Shown: positions 28,198 to 39,398, counted from the first letter of the stretch. The stretch is 64,000 nt of DNA from Microbacterium dauci (GCF_030065535.1 NZ_JASJND010000006.1:434001-498000), one strand, 5' to 3'. Made by a program: numbers and translations. The notes: a model not told the origin generated them from the letters alone.

Positions 28198-29433
28198 GTG
28201 GAAACCGCAGCCCTCATCGTCGTCCTCGTCATCGCGTTGGCGCTCTTCTTCGACTTCACCAACGGCTTCCACGACACCGCGAACGCCATGGCGACCCCCA
28301 TCGCCACCGGTGCGCTGCGTCCGAAGGTCGCCGTCCTCCTCGCCGCCATCCTGAACCTCGTCGGCGCCTTCCTCTCGACGGAGGTGGCGAAGACCATCTC
28401 GGGAGGCATGGTCCGGGAGGATCAGATCTCTGTCGACGTCTTCCCCGCGATCATCTTCGCCGGGCTCGTCGGCGCGATCACCTGGAACATGCTGACGTGG
28501 CTGCTGGGCCTGCCGTCGAGTTCGTCGCACGCCCTCTTCGGTGGGCTCATCGGCGCGACCCTCGTGGGCGCCTCGGTGTCGGCGATCGACTTCGGCGTCG
28601 TCCTCTCGAAGGTTGTCCTGCCGGCGCTCATCGCGCCGCTGACGGCAGGCATCATCGCGTTCGTCGTCACGAAGATCGCGTACAACGTCACCCGTCGCTA
28701 CGACAACAAGCCCGACGGCCGCGACGGGTTCCGGTGGGGACAGATCTTCACCTCGTCGCTGGTCGCCCTGGCGCACGGCACGAACGACGCGCAGAAGACC
28801 ATGGGCGTCATCACCCTGGCCATGATCACGGTCGGCTGGCAGTCGGCGGCACACCACGAACCCGAGCTGTGGGTCGTCATCGCCTGTGCCGTCACGATCG
28901 CGCTCGGCACCTATATGGGCGGCTGGCGCATCATCCGCACGCTCGGCAAGGGCCTCACCGACGTCAAGCCGGCGCAGGGCTTCTCGGCCGAGGCGTCGAC
29001 CGCGTCGACGATCCTCGCCTCGAGCGCGCTCGGCTTCGCCCTCTCGACGACGCAGGTCGCCTCGGGCTCGGTCATCGGCTCGGGCCTCGGTCGCCGCGGC
29101 TCGAAGGTGCGCTGGGGGACGGTCGGCCGCATCATGATCGGCTGGGTGCTCACACTCCCCGCCGCCGGCGGTGTCGGTGCGCTTGCGGCGCTCCTCGTCG
29201 TCTGGTTCGGCCAGCTCGTGGGTGTCATCATCGGGGCCATCGTCGCGGTCGGCATCATCCTCGGGATCTTCCTGCGCTCGCGCCGCAACGAGGTCACCCA
29301 CTCCAATGCGATGAGCGAAGTCGCCGACTCGGGTCGCGCGGTCAAGGTGAAGCGGAACCCGCCGCCCACGCGCCGCCAGCGCGCGGCCGCGTCGGCCACC
29401 GCCGACACCACCACCAAGGAGGACGGCCGATGA
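28198..29433 (+). CDS. pit: PiT-family low-affinity inorganic phosphate transporter
   Basis: 411-residue inner-membrane phosphate/metal symporter with about ten helices. The two inverted PiT signatures are present: GFHDTANAMATPIATGAL near residue 22 and LAHGTNDAQKTMGVITLA near residue 195, plus SSSHALFGGLIGA. A charged cytoplasmic tail closes the protein. The GTG start follows GGAAAG by 8 nt. It overlaps the next small membrane gene (ATGA). It complements the high-affinity Pst system at the start of the window. Confidence 0.95.
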   Translation: METAALIVVLVIALALFFDFTNGFHDTANAMATPIATGALRPKVAVLLAAILNLVGAFLSTEVAKTISGGMVREDQISVDVFPAIIFAGLVGAITWNMLTWLLGLPSSSSHALFGGLIGATLVGASVSAIDFGVVLSKVVLPALIAPLTAGIIAFVVTKIAYNVTRRYDNKPDGRDGFRWGQIFTSSLVALAHGTNDAQKTMGVITLAMITVGWQSAAHHEPELWVVIACAVTIALGTYMGGWRIIRTLGKGLTDVKPAQGFSAEASTASTILASSALGFALSTTQVASGSVIGSGLGRRGSKVRWGTVGRIMIGWVLTLPAAGGVGALAALLVVWFGQLVGVIIGAIVAVGIILGIFLRSRRNEVTHSNAMSEVADSGRAVKVKRNPPPTRRQRAAASATADTTTKEDGR

Positions 29434-29765
29434 GCGTCTCGATCGACTGGTTCGCCTTCGTCCAGGTCTTCGGTGCCGCACTCCTCGCGGCATCCCTCGT
29501 CGTCACCTTCTACGCGATCGGAGTCCGACTCCTCGTCCGCGGCGGCAAGGCACCCGTCGTCGCGCCCGCCGAGTTCACCGACGCGCTCACCGTCATCACC
29601 GAGAAGGACCAGCGCAGGGCAGCCAAGGCCGCGGCGAAGGCCGCGAAGAAGAGCCCGCTCACCGAGGGGCAGAAGCGCTTCGCGCTCGTCGGTGCGTACG
29701 CGTCCTTCACGGTCTGCGGACTTGCGGTGCTCAGCGGACTGCTGCTCATCCTCTTCAACCACTGA
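29430..29765 (+). CDS. Small two-helix membrane protein cotranscribed with pit
   Basis: 111 residues: a hydrophobic helix at about 10-33, a basic Ala/Lys-rich cytoplasmic segment (KDQRRAAKAAAKAAKKSP, about 60-77), and a second helix (VGAYASFTVCGLAVLSGLLLIL). No known catalytic motif. The start overlaps the pit stop as ATGA and is preceded by AAGGAGG inside pit, so translation is coupled. A role as an accessory subunit of the phosphate permease is plausible from context only. Confidence 0.8.
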   Translation: MSVSIDWFAFVQVFGAALLAASLVVTFYAIGVRLLVRGGKAPVVAPAEFTDALTVITEKDQRRAAKAAAKAAKKSPLTEGQKRFALVGAYASFTVCGLAVLSGLLLILFNH

Positions 29766-29850
29766 CGCACTCGATGCGGGCGTTCCGTCTCGGTTCGCTC
29801 GCGGGCCGCTCGAGCGCGACACCGTCGGCGGTGCTCCGTAGGCTGGCGGC

Positions 29851-30756
29851 ATGCAGCCCGTCACCTTCGGCCAGCACGCACCCGCGGTCCGGACCCTCGT
29901 CCACCTGAGCGACACCCATCTGCTCGCCGGCGACGTCCACCTCGGTGGACGGTACGACTCGACCGGCGGCGCCGCTGCGGCGCTCGCGGCCGTCGAGCGC
30001 ACCGGCATCCGTCCTGACGCCATCGTCATCACGGGTGACCTCACCGATCTCGGCGAACCGGCCGCGTACCGGCGCCTGCGCGAGCTGGTCGAACCCGTCG
30101 CCGAGCGTCTCGGTGCCCCCGTGGTGTGGGTCGCCGGCAACCACGATGAGCGCCCCGCGATGCGGGAGGGGCTCTTCGACGTCGCCGGCACTGAGGAGCC
30201 GATCACGGGTGTCTGGGACCTCGGTGGACTGCGGTTGATCGCGCTCGATTCCACCGTGCCCGGGTGGCACCACGGGGAGCTTGGCGCCGATCAGCTCGAC
30301 TGGCTGCGGGGTGTACTCGCCGAACCGGCGCCGCTCGGGACGGTCCTCGCGCTCCACCACCCGCCGCTGCCGTCGCACATCCCGTTCTTCGACATCCTCG
30401 AGCTGCGCCGCCAGCACGAGCTCGCGGACGTCATCGCCGGCACCGATGTGCGCGGCATCCTGGCGGGCCACCTCCACTACTCGACGAGCGGCACGTTCGC
30501 CGGTATCCCCGTGAACGTCGCGTCGGCCACGTGCTACACGATGAACCTGCAGCGCCCGGCGACATCGGTCAACGGCATGGATGCCGGGCAGTCGTTCCAC
30601 CTCGTCCACGTGTACCCCGACACCATCACGCACGCGGTCGTTCCCGTGGTCGAGGCCGACACCGCCGAGTACTTCACCCCGGAGTGGAACGCACGGATGG
30701 CGGCGCTGACCGCGGAGGAACGCCTCGAGGCGTTCTCGCGCAAGCCCGCGCGCTGA
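29851..30756 (+). CDS. Calcineurin-like metallophosphoesterase (CpdA/3',5'-cyclic-nucleotide PDE type)
   Basis: 301-residue binuclear metallophosphoesterase. All metal-binding blocks are present in order: SDTHL (DxH), VITGDLTDLG (GDxxD), VAGNHDER (GNHD), LALHHPP and LAGHLHYS (GHxH). Similarity to CpdA suggests hydrolysis of cyclic nucleotides, but phospholipid or other diester substrates are possible. TAGGCT at 29839-29844, 6 nt before the ATG, marks a leaderless promoter. It is followed by the MerR operon. Confidence 0.88.
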   Translation: MQPVTFGQHAPAVRTLVHLSDTHLLAGDVHLGGRYDSTGGAAAALAAVERTGIRPDAIVITGDLTDLGEPAAYRRLRELVEPVAERLGAPVVWVAGNHDERPAMREGLFDVAGTEEPITGVWDLGGLRLIALDSTVPGWHHGELGADQLDWLRGVLAEPAPLGTVLALHHPPLPSHIPFFDILELRRQHELADVIAGTDVRGILAGHLHYSTSGTFAGIPVNVASATCYTMNLQRPATSVNGMDAGQSFHLVHVYPDTITHAVVPVVEADTAEYFTPEWNARMAALTAEERLEAFSRKPAR

Positions 30757-30762
30757 GTCCGC

Positions 30763-30793
30763 TTGACTTCGAGCGCACTCGAAGTTCTACCGT
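30763..30793 (+). promoter_or_regulatory. MerR-type promoter/operator with 19-bp spacer
   Basis: TTGACT (30763-30768) and TACCGT (30788-30793) are separated by 19 bp, the over-long spacing that MerR proteins correct by twisting DNA. The spacer contains a perfect dyad ACTTCGAG-CGCA-CTCGAAGT (30766-30785). The -10 lies 6 nt before the regulator's ATG, so the operon is leaderless and autoregulated. Confidence 0.88.
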
Positions 30794-30799
30794 GAGGGC

Positions 30800-31221
30800 A
30801 TGACCACCGCCCCCACCTCCGACCCTGTCGCCGACGCGACGGTTCCGGATGCCGCCTCCCGAGGCCTCTCGATCGCCCAGGCCAGTGCCGCGACCGGCGT
30901 CTCCACTCACACGCTGCGCTATTACGAGCGCGAAGGCCTCATGCTGATGCCCGTCGATCGGGCGTCCTCGACTCACCGTCGTTACACCGACGCCGACCTC
31001 AGCTGGGTCCGCTTCCTCACCCGGCTGCGCTGGGCGGACATGCCGATCGCCGTCATGCGCCGCTACACGGAGCTCGCGCGAGAAGGCGACACCACGGTCG
31101 CAGCTCGTCGAGCCCTGCTCGTCGAGCACCGCGAGAGCGTCCTCCAGCGACTCGATGAGGTCACTCAGAGCCTCGCCGCCATCGACCACAAGATCGACAT
31201 CTACGACAAGGAGATCTCGTC

Positions 31222-31225
<4 letters not shown>
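30800..31225 (+). CDS. MerR-family transcriptional regulator
   Basis: 141-residue regulator with a MerR winged-helix N-terminus (LSIAQASAATGVSTHTLRYYEREGL at about 24-48, then SSTHRRYTDADLSWVRFL) and a C-terminal coiled coil (EHRESVLQRLDEVTQSLAAIDHKI). There is no cysteine cluster, so it probably senses an organic effector rather than a metal. It binds, by inference, the dyad in its own promoter and controls the downstream aldo/keto reductase, whose start overlaps its stop (ATGA). Confidence 0.92.
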
Positions 31226-33806
<2,581 letters not shown>

Positions 33807-33884
33807 TCGGTCCTTGTCTCCAGACCCCGAACGCCGCTAGCGTCGGGGCGTATCCAGGCCGATCCGTGACCAGAAGGACGCGAC

Positions 33885-34340
33885 ATGACCGATCCGAACC
33901 AGCCGAATCCGCAGCACACGCCCCCGGCGGCGCCGCCCGCGTACGAGGCGCCCGGTTACCCGAACGCCCCGCAGTACTCGGCAGGTGCGCCCGCACCCGC
34001 CGCGCCGGCTCCCGGCAAGACGCTCGGCATCGTCGCGCTCATCCTGGCGATCGTTCCCGGCACGCAGATCATCGGTCTCATCCTGGGTATCGTCGCGATG
34101 GTCCAGAGCCGGAAGGCGGGCCGGAAGAACGGCTTCGCGCTCGCCGCGATCATCGTCAGCATCGTCTTGATCGTGGTCACCATCGTGATCATCGTGCTCG
34201 CAGTCGTGGCCTTCCAGGCTGTCGGCGGCGGCGACCTGGTCACGCAGATCAACGCGTGCCTCGAGGACCCGACCGGCACCGTGACCTACCAGGGCGTCAC
34301 CATGACCTGCGAGGAAGTGCTCGAGCAGTCGGGGTACTGA
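33885..34340 (+). CDS. DUF4190-type two-helix membrane protein
   Basis: 151 residues: a Pro/Ala/Tyr-rich cytoplasmic N-terminus (QPNPQHTPPAAPPAYEAPGY), the DUF4190 helical hairpin (KTLGIVALILAIVPGTQIIGLILGIVAMV ... FALAAIIVSIVLIV), and a short extracytoplasmic domain with two cysteines (INACLEDP and MTCEEV) that may form a disulfide. Function unknown. A TAGCGT -10 at about 33838 and AGAAGGACG-like site precede the ATG. A very strong terminator follows. Confidence 0.8.
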   Translation: MTDPNQPNPQHTPPAAPPAYEAPGYPNAPQYSAGAPAPAAPAPGKTLGIVALILAIVPGTQIIGLILGIVAMVQSRKAGRKNGFALAAIIVSIVLIVVTIVIIVLAVVAFQAVGGGDLVTQINACLEDPTGTVTYQGVTMTCEEVLEQSGY

Positions 34341-34351
34341 CCCCACGTTCC

Positions 34352-34393
34352 ACGGAGAAGGCCCGGATGCGATTGCATCCGGGCCTTCTCCGT
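34352..34393. terminator. Strong bidirectional terminator
   Basis: Perfect 19-bp stem (arms 34352-34370 and 34375-34393, beginning ACGGAGAAGGCCC) with a GATT loop. It lies between the convergent DUF4190 and fumarylacetoacetase-family genes and ends 6 nt before the latter's stop. Confidence 0.93.
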
Positions 34394-34398
34394 TCGGT

Positions 34399-35265
34399 TC
34401 AGTCGGTGATGCGGCAGAACGTCGTGAGTTCACCGATCCCGTCGACCCCGACGGTCACCGTCGAGCGGTCGCGGAGGAAGATCTGCGGGTCGCGCGAGTA
34501 GCCGGCGCCACCCGGGCTCCCCGTCGAGATGAGCGTCCCGGGCAGCAGTGTGGCCGAGCGGGAGAGATACGAGACGAGCTTCGCGACCGGGTGGATCATC
34601 TGCTCGGTCGAGGCATCCTGCACCGTCTGCCCGTCGACGACGGCCCAGATGTGCAGGTCCTGCGGGTCGGGGATCTCATCGGCCGTCACGACGAACGGAC
34701 CGGTCGGTGTGAAGCCGTCGAACGACTTGCAGCGCGACCACTGCGCCTCGGAGAACTGGATGTCGCGCGCCGTGATGTCGTTGACCACCGTGTAGCCCCA
34801 GACATGCGCGAGGCCGTCCTCGAGCGCGACGTCGCGGGCGCCGTGCCCGACGATGACGCCGAGTTCCGCCTCGTAGTCGACCGACTGGCTGAGCGAGCGC
34901 GGCCAGGTCGTGGTGTTCCGGTGTCCCGAGAGCGAGCCCGGCCACAGCGTGAAGATCGTCGGCGCGGCATCCGCCTTCAACCCCAGCTCGCTGGAGTGGG
35001 CGGCGTAGTTCAAGCCCACCGCGATGGTGACCGGATTGCCGATGATCGCCGAGGCGTAAGTCGCGCCGTCGAGCGGATGCCACTCGACCTCACCGGCCGC
35101 CGCAGTGCGGACCCGGTCGAGCAGGTCGTCGCCGCCGTCGATGAGGCGCTGGAGCGTCGCCGGGGCGCCGTTGAAGAGCTCCGAGACGATCGCGGCGCGG
35201 TCACCCTCGACCACCACCAACTGCGGATCGTCGGCACCGTCACGAACAATGTGGGCGAAACGCAT
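34399..35265 (-). CDS. Fumarylacetoacetate hydrolase-family protein
   Basis: 288-residue FAH-fold enzyme hydrolysing or decarboxylating beta-diketo acids. Metal-binding and catalytic segments: VGLNYAAHSSELG, DYEAELGVIVG with the E-x-E pair, GYTVVNDITARDIQ, KSFDGFTPTGPFVV, and LISTGSPGGAGY. The exact substrate (catechol meta-cleavage products, acylpyruvates or similar) cannot be told. TAGCCT (35277-35272) lies 6 nt before the ATG, so it is leaderless. It is divergent from the PrsW gene. Confidence 0.9.
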   Translation of the reverse strand: MRFAHIVRDGADDPQLVVVEGDRAAIVSELFNGAPATLQRLIDGGDDLLDRVRTAAAGEVEWHPLDGATYASAIIGNPVTIAVGLNYAAHSSELGLKADAAPTIFTLWPGSLSGHRNTTTWPRSLSQSVDYEAELGVIVGHGARDVALEDGLAHVWGYTVVNDITARDIQFSEAQWSRCKSFDGFTPTGPFVVTADEIPDPQDLHIWAVVDGQTVQDASTEQMIHPVAKLVSYLSRSATLLPGTLISTGSPGGAGYSRDPQIFLRDRSTVTVGVDGIGELTTFCRITD

Positions 35266-35369
35266 GCTGCAAGGCTACCGTCCGAGGCGCGGGCGCTTCC
35301 GGGTGAGACGCGGTCGAACTGGGCATCAATGCCGTCGTCCTGGGAATCGATCGCCCTAGGCTGAGCGGC

Positions 35370-36527
35370 ATGTCGTTCCCGTCGCCGTTCGCGCAGCCAC
35401 CGCACGTCGCGCCGGCGGCGCCGCCCCCGGCACCGGGCCCACGTCGGCTTCCGGTGCCCGCCCCTTCGCGTGGTCGATTCGTGCTGTGGCCAGTTGCGGC
35501 GATGCTCGGGGTCGCGGCACTCGGGCTCGTGGCCTACCTCCTGACGTTCTTGGGCGCGGAGGCTGCCGTCATCGCGGCGGTTCTCGCGCTGGTACCGCTC
35601 GCCGTCGTCCTTTTCGCGATCCGCGTCATCGACCGATGGGAACCGGAACCACGCGGCCTGGTCGTGTTCGCGATCGCGTGGGGCGCAGTCGCGGCAGTGT
35701 GCTTCGCGCTCCTGTTCGATCTGGTCGTCGTGCTGACGGTGGGGTCGCTGCCGGACGGGCTGTCTTCCGTCGTGCAGGCGCCGATCGTCGAGGAGATCGG
35801 AAAGGGGGCCGGCGTTTTCCTCATCTTCGCGACGGCCCGTCGCGCGTTCGACGGCCCGGTCGACGGCGTCGTTTACGGAGCGCTCGTGGGCGCGGGGTTC
35901 GCGTTCACCGAGAACATCCTCTATTTCGCCGACAGCCTGCTCGTCGGCGGTGCCGCCGACGCGGCGACCACCTTCTTCCTGCGCGGCATCCTGTCGCCGT
36001 TCGCGCATGTGATGTTCACGGCCGTCATCGGGTACGCACTCGGCCTCGCGGCCCGCGCGGGCGCATCACCGGCCGCCGCGCTTGGACCCTGGTTCGGAGG
36101 GCTCGTCGCCGGCATCGCGTTGCACGCGCTGTGGAACGGCTCGGCGGCGTTCGCCGACTTCTTCGCGCTGTACGTGACGCTGCAGGTTCCGCTGTTCATC
36201 CTGTTCATCGTCGGAATCGTGCTGCTCCGCAGGGAGGAGGCTCGTCTCACCCGTGCCCGGTTGGGCGAGTATGCCGCGGCCGGGTGGTTCTCGACCGCCG
36301 AGGTCGAGTTGCTGGCGACACGGGCCGGACGCTCGCAGGCGATCGCCTGGGCGCGGGGCCTTCCGGGTGACAGATCCGGTGTCATGCGCCGATTCATCGT
36401 CGAGGCGACCGCGCTCGCGGCGGCGAGGCAACGAGTGGTGACCGGTCGTGATCCGCGCGCCGCGGGGGACGAACGGGTGTACCTCGAGCGTGCGACAGCG
36501 GCTCGACGAGAGCTGCTGACGGCGTGA
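35370..36527 (+). CDS. PrsW-family intramembrane metalloprotease
   Basis: 385-residue polytopic membrane protein with a Pro-rich N-terminus (APPPAPGPRRLPVPAP). The PrsW motifs are all present within helices: VEEIGKG (EExxK), FAFTENILYF (conserved Glu), SPFAHVMFTA (His) and ALHALWNG (second His). PrsW in Bacillus cleaves an anti-sigma factor; no sigma/anti-sigma pair is adjacent, so the substrate is unknown. A cytoplasmic C-terminal domain of about 100 residues follows. TAGGCT at 35357-35362 is 7 nt before the ATG (leaderless). Confidence 0.88.
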   Translation: MSFPSPFAQPPHVAPAAPPPAPGPRRLPVPAPSRGRFVLWPVAAMLGVAALGLVAYLLTFLGAEAAVIAAVLALVPLAVVLFAIRVIDRWEPEPRGLVVFAIAWGAVAAVCFALLFDLVVVLTVGSLPDGLSSVVQAPIVEEIGKGAGVFLIFATARRAFDGPVDGVVYGALVGAGFAFTENILYFADSLLVGGAADAATTFFLRGILSPFAHVMFTAVIGYALGLAARAGASPAAALGPWFGGLVAGIALHALWNGSAAFADFFALYVTLQVPLFILFIVGIVLLRREEARLTRARLGEYAAAGWFSTAEVELLATRAGRSQAIAWARGLPGDRSGVMRRFIVEATALAAARQRVVTGRDPRAAGDERVYLERATAARRELLTA

Positions 36528-36557
36528 GTCGAACTGCGGACGCCTCGCCCAGAAAGG

Positions 36558-36609
36558 ACTCAGCGCCCGGTGCCGCGGCGATGCCTGCGAGTCTTCCCGG
36601 GCGCTGAGT
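36558..36609 (+). terminator. Terminator after the PrsW gene
   Basis: 13-bp stem ACTCAGCGCCCGG (36558-36570) / CCGGGCGCTGAGT (36597-36609) with a 26-nt loop, about 30 nt after the stop. It occupies the first part of the 256-bp gap before the YceI gene. Confidence 0.78.
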
Positions 36610-36694
36610 TGATCTGTTGCCATCTTCCCGCCGTGTCGGGGGAGTGTCAAGACCCCCTCCGGAGCGGCGGTCGCGGTGACCTCGACGAAGACAC

Positions 36695-36710
36695 TTTCCA
36701 TTCATGGAAA
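36695..36710. promoter_or_regulatory. Perfect dyad upstream of the YceI gene, candidate operator
   Basis: TTTCCAT-TC-ATGGAAA, 7-bp arms around 2 nt, in an unusually A+T-rich island (acactttccattcatggaaatagattt) within 70% GC surroundings, 74 nt before the YceI ATG. The size and symmetry suit a MarR- or TetR-type repressor; no such gene is adjacent. The A+T content may also include the promoter. Confidence 0.6.
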
Positions 36711-36783
36711 TAGATTTGGATGCCACGTGGTTCACACCACCGAACGCCGGCGACTGCCGGACGCCCCTGAACGAAGGACGACC

Positions 36784-37344
36784 ATGACCGACGCCACCGC
36801 ACTCGACATCCCCGGCTACAAGGCAGGCACTTGGGTGCTCGACGCCGCACACAGCGAGGTGGGCTTCAGCGTCCGCCACATGATGATCTCCAAGGTCCGC
36901 GGCCACTTCAACATCAAGGAAGCGACCCTCACCGCCCCCGAGAACCCGCTCGAGGCCACCCTCACCGCCAAGGTCGACGCGGCCTCGCTCGACACGAAGG
37001 ACGAGGGTCGCGACGGTCACCTCCGCAGTGCCGACTTCTTCGACGTCGAGACCTACCCGTCGATCACGTTCGTCTCGACGGGCGTGCGTTTCGAGGGTGG
37101 TGACTTCCTCGTCGACGGCGACCTCACCATCAAGGACGTCACGAAGCCCGTCACCTTCGACGTCGACTTCGGTGGCTTCGGCACCGACCCGTGGGGGAAC
37201 TACAAGGCGGGCGCGACCGCGAAGACCGTCATCGACCGCGAGGCGTTCGGTCTTACCTGGAACGCCGCGCTCGAGACCGGCGGCGTGCTCGTCGGCAAGG
37301 ACGTCACGATCGAGCTCGACCTCCAGGGCTCGGTCCAGGCCTGA
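36784..37344 (+). CDS. YceI-family lipid-binding protein
   Basis: 186-residue YceI-like protein, a lipocalin-type barrel that binds isoprenoid or other amphiphilic ligands. Hallmarks: GTWVLDAAHSEVGFSVRHMM near the N-terminus, DEGRDGHLRSADFFDVETYPSITF split by typical loops, and DLTIKDVTKPVTFDV. There is no signal peptide, so it is cytoplasmic here, as in other actinobacteria. AAGGACG precedes the ATG. It sits alone downstream of a candidate operator, suggesting tight transcriptional control. Confidence 0.93.
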   Translation: MTDATALDIPGYKAGTWVLDAAHSEVGFSVRHMMISKVRGHFNIKEATLTAPENPLEATLTAKVDAASLDTKDEGRDGHLRSADFFDVETYPSITFVSTGVRFEGGDFLVDGDLTIKDVTKPVTFDVDFGGFGTDPWGNYKAGATAKTVIDREAFGLTWNAALETGGVLVGKDVTIELDLQGSVQA

Positions 37345-37385
37345 CCCGCGTTGACCGGCCACGCCCGCTCGGCTTGGATGGAGTC

Positions 37386-37754
37386 ATGACTGCAGACCGC
37401 ACCAAGCCCGAGATCGACGCCCCGCTCGATCCCGCTCCCACCGACCTCGTCATCCGCGACCTCATCGAGGGCGAGGGGACCGAGGCGAAGCCCGGCGACA
37501 ACGTCACCGTGCACTACGTCGGTGTCGAGTACGTCTCCGGCGAGGAGTTCGATTCGTCCTGGAACCGCGGCGAGAGCATCCAGTTCCCGCTCCGTGGCCT
37601 CATCCAGGGGTGGCAGGACGGCATTCCCGGCATGAAGGTCGGCGGGCGCCGCGAGCTGGTCATCCCACCGCACCTCGCCTACGGCCCGGCGGGCGGGCAC
37701 TTCCTGGGCGGAAAGACGCTCATCTTCATCATCGACCTGCTGAACGTGGGCTGA
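37386..37754 (+). CDS. FKBP-type peptidyl-prolyl cis-trans isomerase
   Basis: 122-residue single FKBP domain. Active-site residues are visible: VTVHYVGVEY, EFDSSWNRGE, FPLRGLIQGWQDGIPGMKVGG and RRELVIPPHLAYG, ending LIFIIDLLNV. There is no signal peptide, so it acts in the cytosol on prolyl bonds of newly made proteins. It follows YceI by 41 nt on the same strand and is followed by a hairpin. Family assignment is secure; it is the small cytosolic type of about 120-130 residues. Confidence 0.95.
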   Translation: MTADRTKPEIDAPLDPAPTDLVIRDLIEGEGTEAKPGDNVTVHYVGVEYVSGEEFDSSWNRGESIQFPLRGLIQGWQDGIPGMKVGGRRELVIPPHLAYGPAGGHFLGGKTLIFIIDLLNVG

Positions 37755-37768
37755 CCCGCACCATCCAT

Positions 37769-37804
37769 CGACGACCCGGCCGGTTTACACTGGCCGGGTC
37801 GTCG
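37769..37804 (+). terminator. Terminator after the FKBP gene
   Basis: 13-bp perfect stem CGACGACCCGGCC / GGCCGGGTCGTCG with a 10-nt loop GGTTTACACT. The loop contains TACACT, a -10-like hexamer correctly oriented for the next gene 32 nt downstream, so termination and initiation signals may overlap. Confidence 0.82.
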
Positions 37805-37822
37805 CACGTATGGGGGAGTCTG

Positions 37823-39346
37823 ATGGTGCGCTGGAATGGTTCTGGATGGCTGGTCGTCGTCGGGGCGGTGATCGGCGCGCTGGCGGGTTCGCTGCTCGCG
37901 GGTCCGGCCTCGGCCGAGCCGGTATCCGTCGCGTCGTCGGTGAACGCCGAGCCGAGCCCGGAACCCACCTCGGGCGCCGAATCACCGGAGACCGACCCGA
38001 TCTATGGGTACTACCGCACGCCCTGGACCTCGACCAAGACGATCTACGAGTCCCGGCGCGACGGCACCGTGCGTAGGCTCACCCGGGCGGAGTGGGCCGA
38101 CCTGGGGCGCCCGCCCGTGACGGTCGCGCCCGTCCGCTATGTCCGGACGTCATGGTCGTCCTCCGTATACGCGCTCCTCACATGGCCGCACGCCGACGAC
38201 GACACCGCCGTCGACACCGTCGCGCACCTCACCCCGACCGCGTTCCGCTCAGCGGGATCGCCGCGCGGCGCGGTCGTCGGGCACGTCCCGTCGACCCGGT
38301 ACGTCCAGTACGCATCGGGTCCTCGCGACCTCCACGCACGCACACCCGACGGTGCGAACCATCTCATGACCTCGCAGGAGCGCCGGCTGGCCGGATCGCC
38401 GAGCGCCGAGCAGGTCCTCCAGGGCGGCTACTACCGCGCAGCCTGGTCGACACGCGTCTACTTCGTCCGTCCGGATGGCAGCCGCTACCAGGTGAGCGCC
38501 AAGACGCGCGCAGCGCGCGGGAACCCGCAGGTGGCGATCGCGCCGACCGTGTACGCGCGGACGCCGTGGTCGAGCACCGTGCACGCGTTGATCACCTGGC
38601 CGCACGCGCCAGGCGACCGATCGATCGATCAGGTCGGTCGACTGACGAGCGCGAACTATGCGGCCGCCGGGCGCCCGAAGACGACCGTGCGGTACCGCAT
38701 TCCCGGTGACGCCTTCGTGCGTCTCTCCATCGGGCGGACGATCTATCACCGGGTGTCGGGCACGCTCACGCCGGTCACCTGGTCGCAATGGCGGGCGGCC
38801 GGATCGCCCGCCCTCCGATCGCACTCGCTGTCGAAGCCGATGTACATCCGCGACATCCTCATCGTGAACAAGTCCATCCCGGTGCCGTCGAGCTACGGCA
38901 ATGGACTCCGCCCCGAACTCACGAAGGCGTTCGCCAAGATGCGCGCCGACGCCCGTGACGACGGGGTCTCGCTCACGATCATCTCGGGCTTCCGGTCGTA
39001 CGCGTCGCAGGCGGCGATCTACCCGGCGAAGATCCGGCAGTACGGCTACGAGATGGCGCAGCTGCGCGCCGCCCGTCCAGGGCACAGCGAGCACCAGACC
39101 GGGCTCGCCATCGACGTCAACTCGATCTCGCAGGCGTGGGGCGACACGAAGGCCGGCCGGTGGGTCGCGCGGTACGGCCACCGTTACGGCTTCATCGTGC
39201 GCTACCCGAAGGGCAAGACCGCCGTGACCGGCTACGCGTACGAACCGTGGCATCTGCGCCACGTCGGGGTCGAGGTCGCCACGCACCTGAAGAAGACGGG
39301 GCTCACGCTCGACGAGTATCTCGGCGTCCCGTCGAAGTACCGCTGA
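37823..39346 (+). CDS. Secreted M15-family D,D-carboxypeptidase with duplicated N-terminal repeats
   Basis: 507-residue secreted peptidase. The signal peptide (VVVGAVIGALAGSLLAGPASA) is at about 10-31. A Pro/Glu-rich linker follows, then two tandem copies of a module of about 139 residues (61-200 and 201-340), each with YYR-x2-W, a second R-T-x-WSS-x-V-x-AL-x-TWPHA and an AGSP/AGRP turn. The C-terminal M15B domain (345-507) has SGFRSYASQ, HSEHQTGLAID (Zn ligands His424 and Asp431) and EPWHLRH (catalytic Glu474, ligand His477). It probably trims peptidoglycan stem peptides while the repeats bind the wall. GGGGGAG lies 5 nt before the ATG. Confidence 0.9.
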   Translation: MVRWNGSGWLVVVGAVIGALAGSLLAGPASAEPVSVASSVNAEPSPEPTSGAESPETDPIYGYYRTPWTSTKTIYESRRDGTVRRLTRAEWADLGRPPVTVAPVRYVRTSWSSSVYALLTWPHADDDTAVDTVAHLTPTAFRSAGSPRGAVVGHVPSTRYVQYASGPRDLHARTPDGANHLMTSQERRLAGSPSAEQVLQGGYYRAAWSTRVYFVRPDGSRYQVSAKTRAARGNPQVAIAPTVYARTPWSSTVHALITWPHAPGDRSIDQVGRLTSANYAAAGRPKTTVRYRIPGDAFVRLSIGRTIYHRVSGTLTPVTWSQWRAAGSPALRSHSLSKPMYIRDILIVNKSIPVPSSYGNGLRPELTKAFAKMRADARDDGVSLTIISGFRSYASQAAIYPAKIRQYGYEMAQLRAARPGHSEHQTGLAIDVNSISQAWGDTKAGRWVARYGHRYGFIVRYPKGKTAVTGYAYEPWHLRHVGVEVATHLKKTGLTLDEYLGVPSKYR

Positions 39347-39398
39347 CCCGGATCACGCCACCGGATGCGGCGCGGTGTGTCACCGGCCACGAGGCTGG

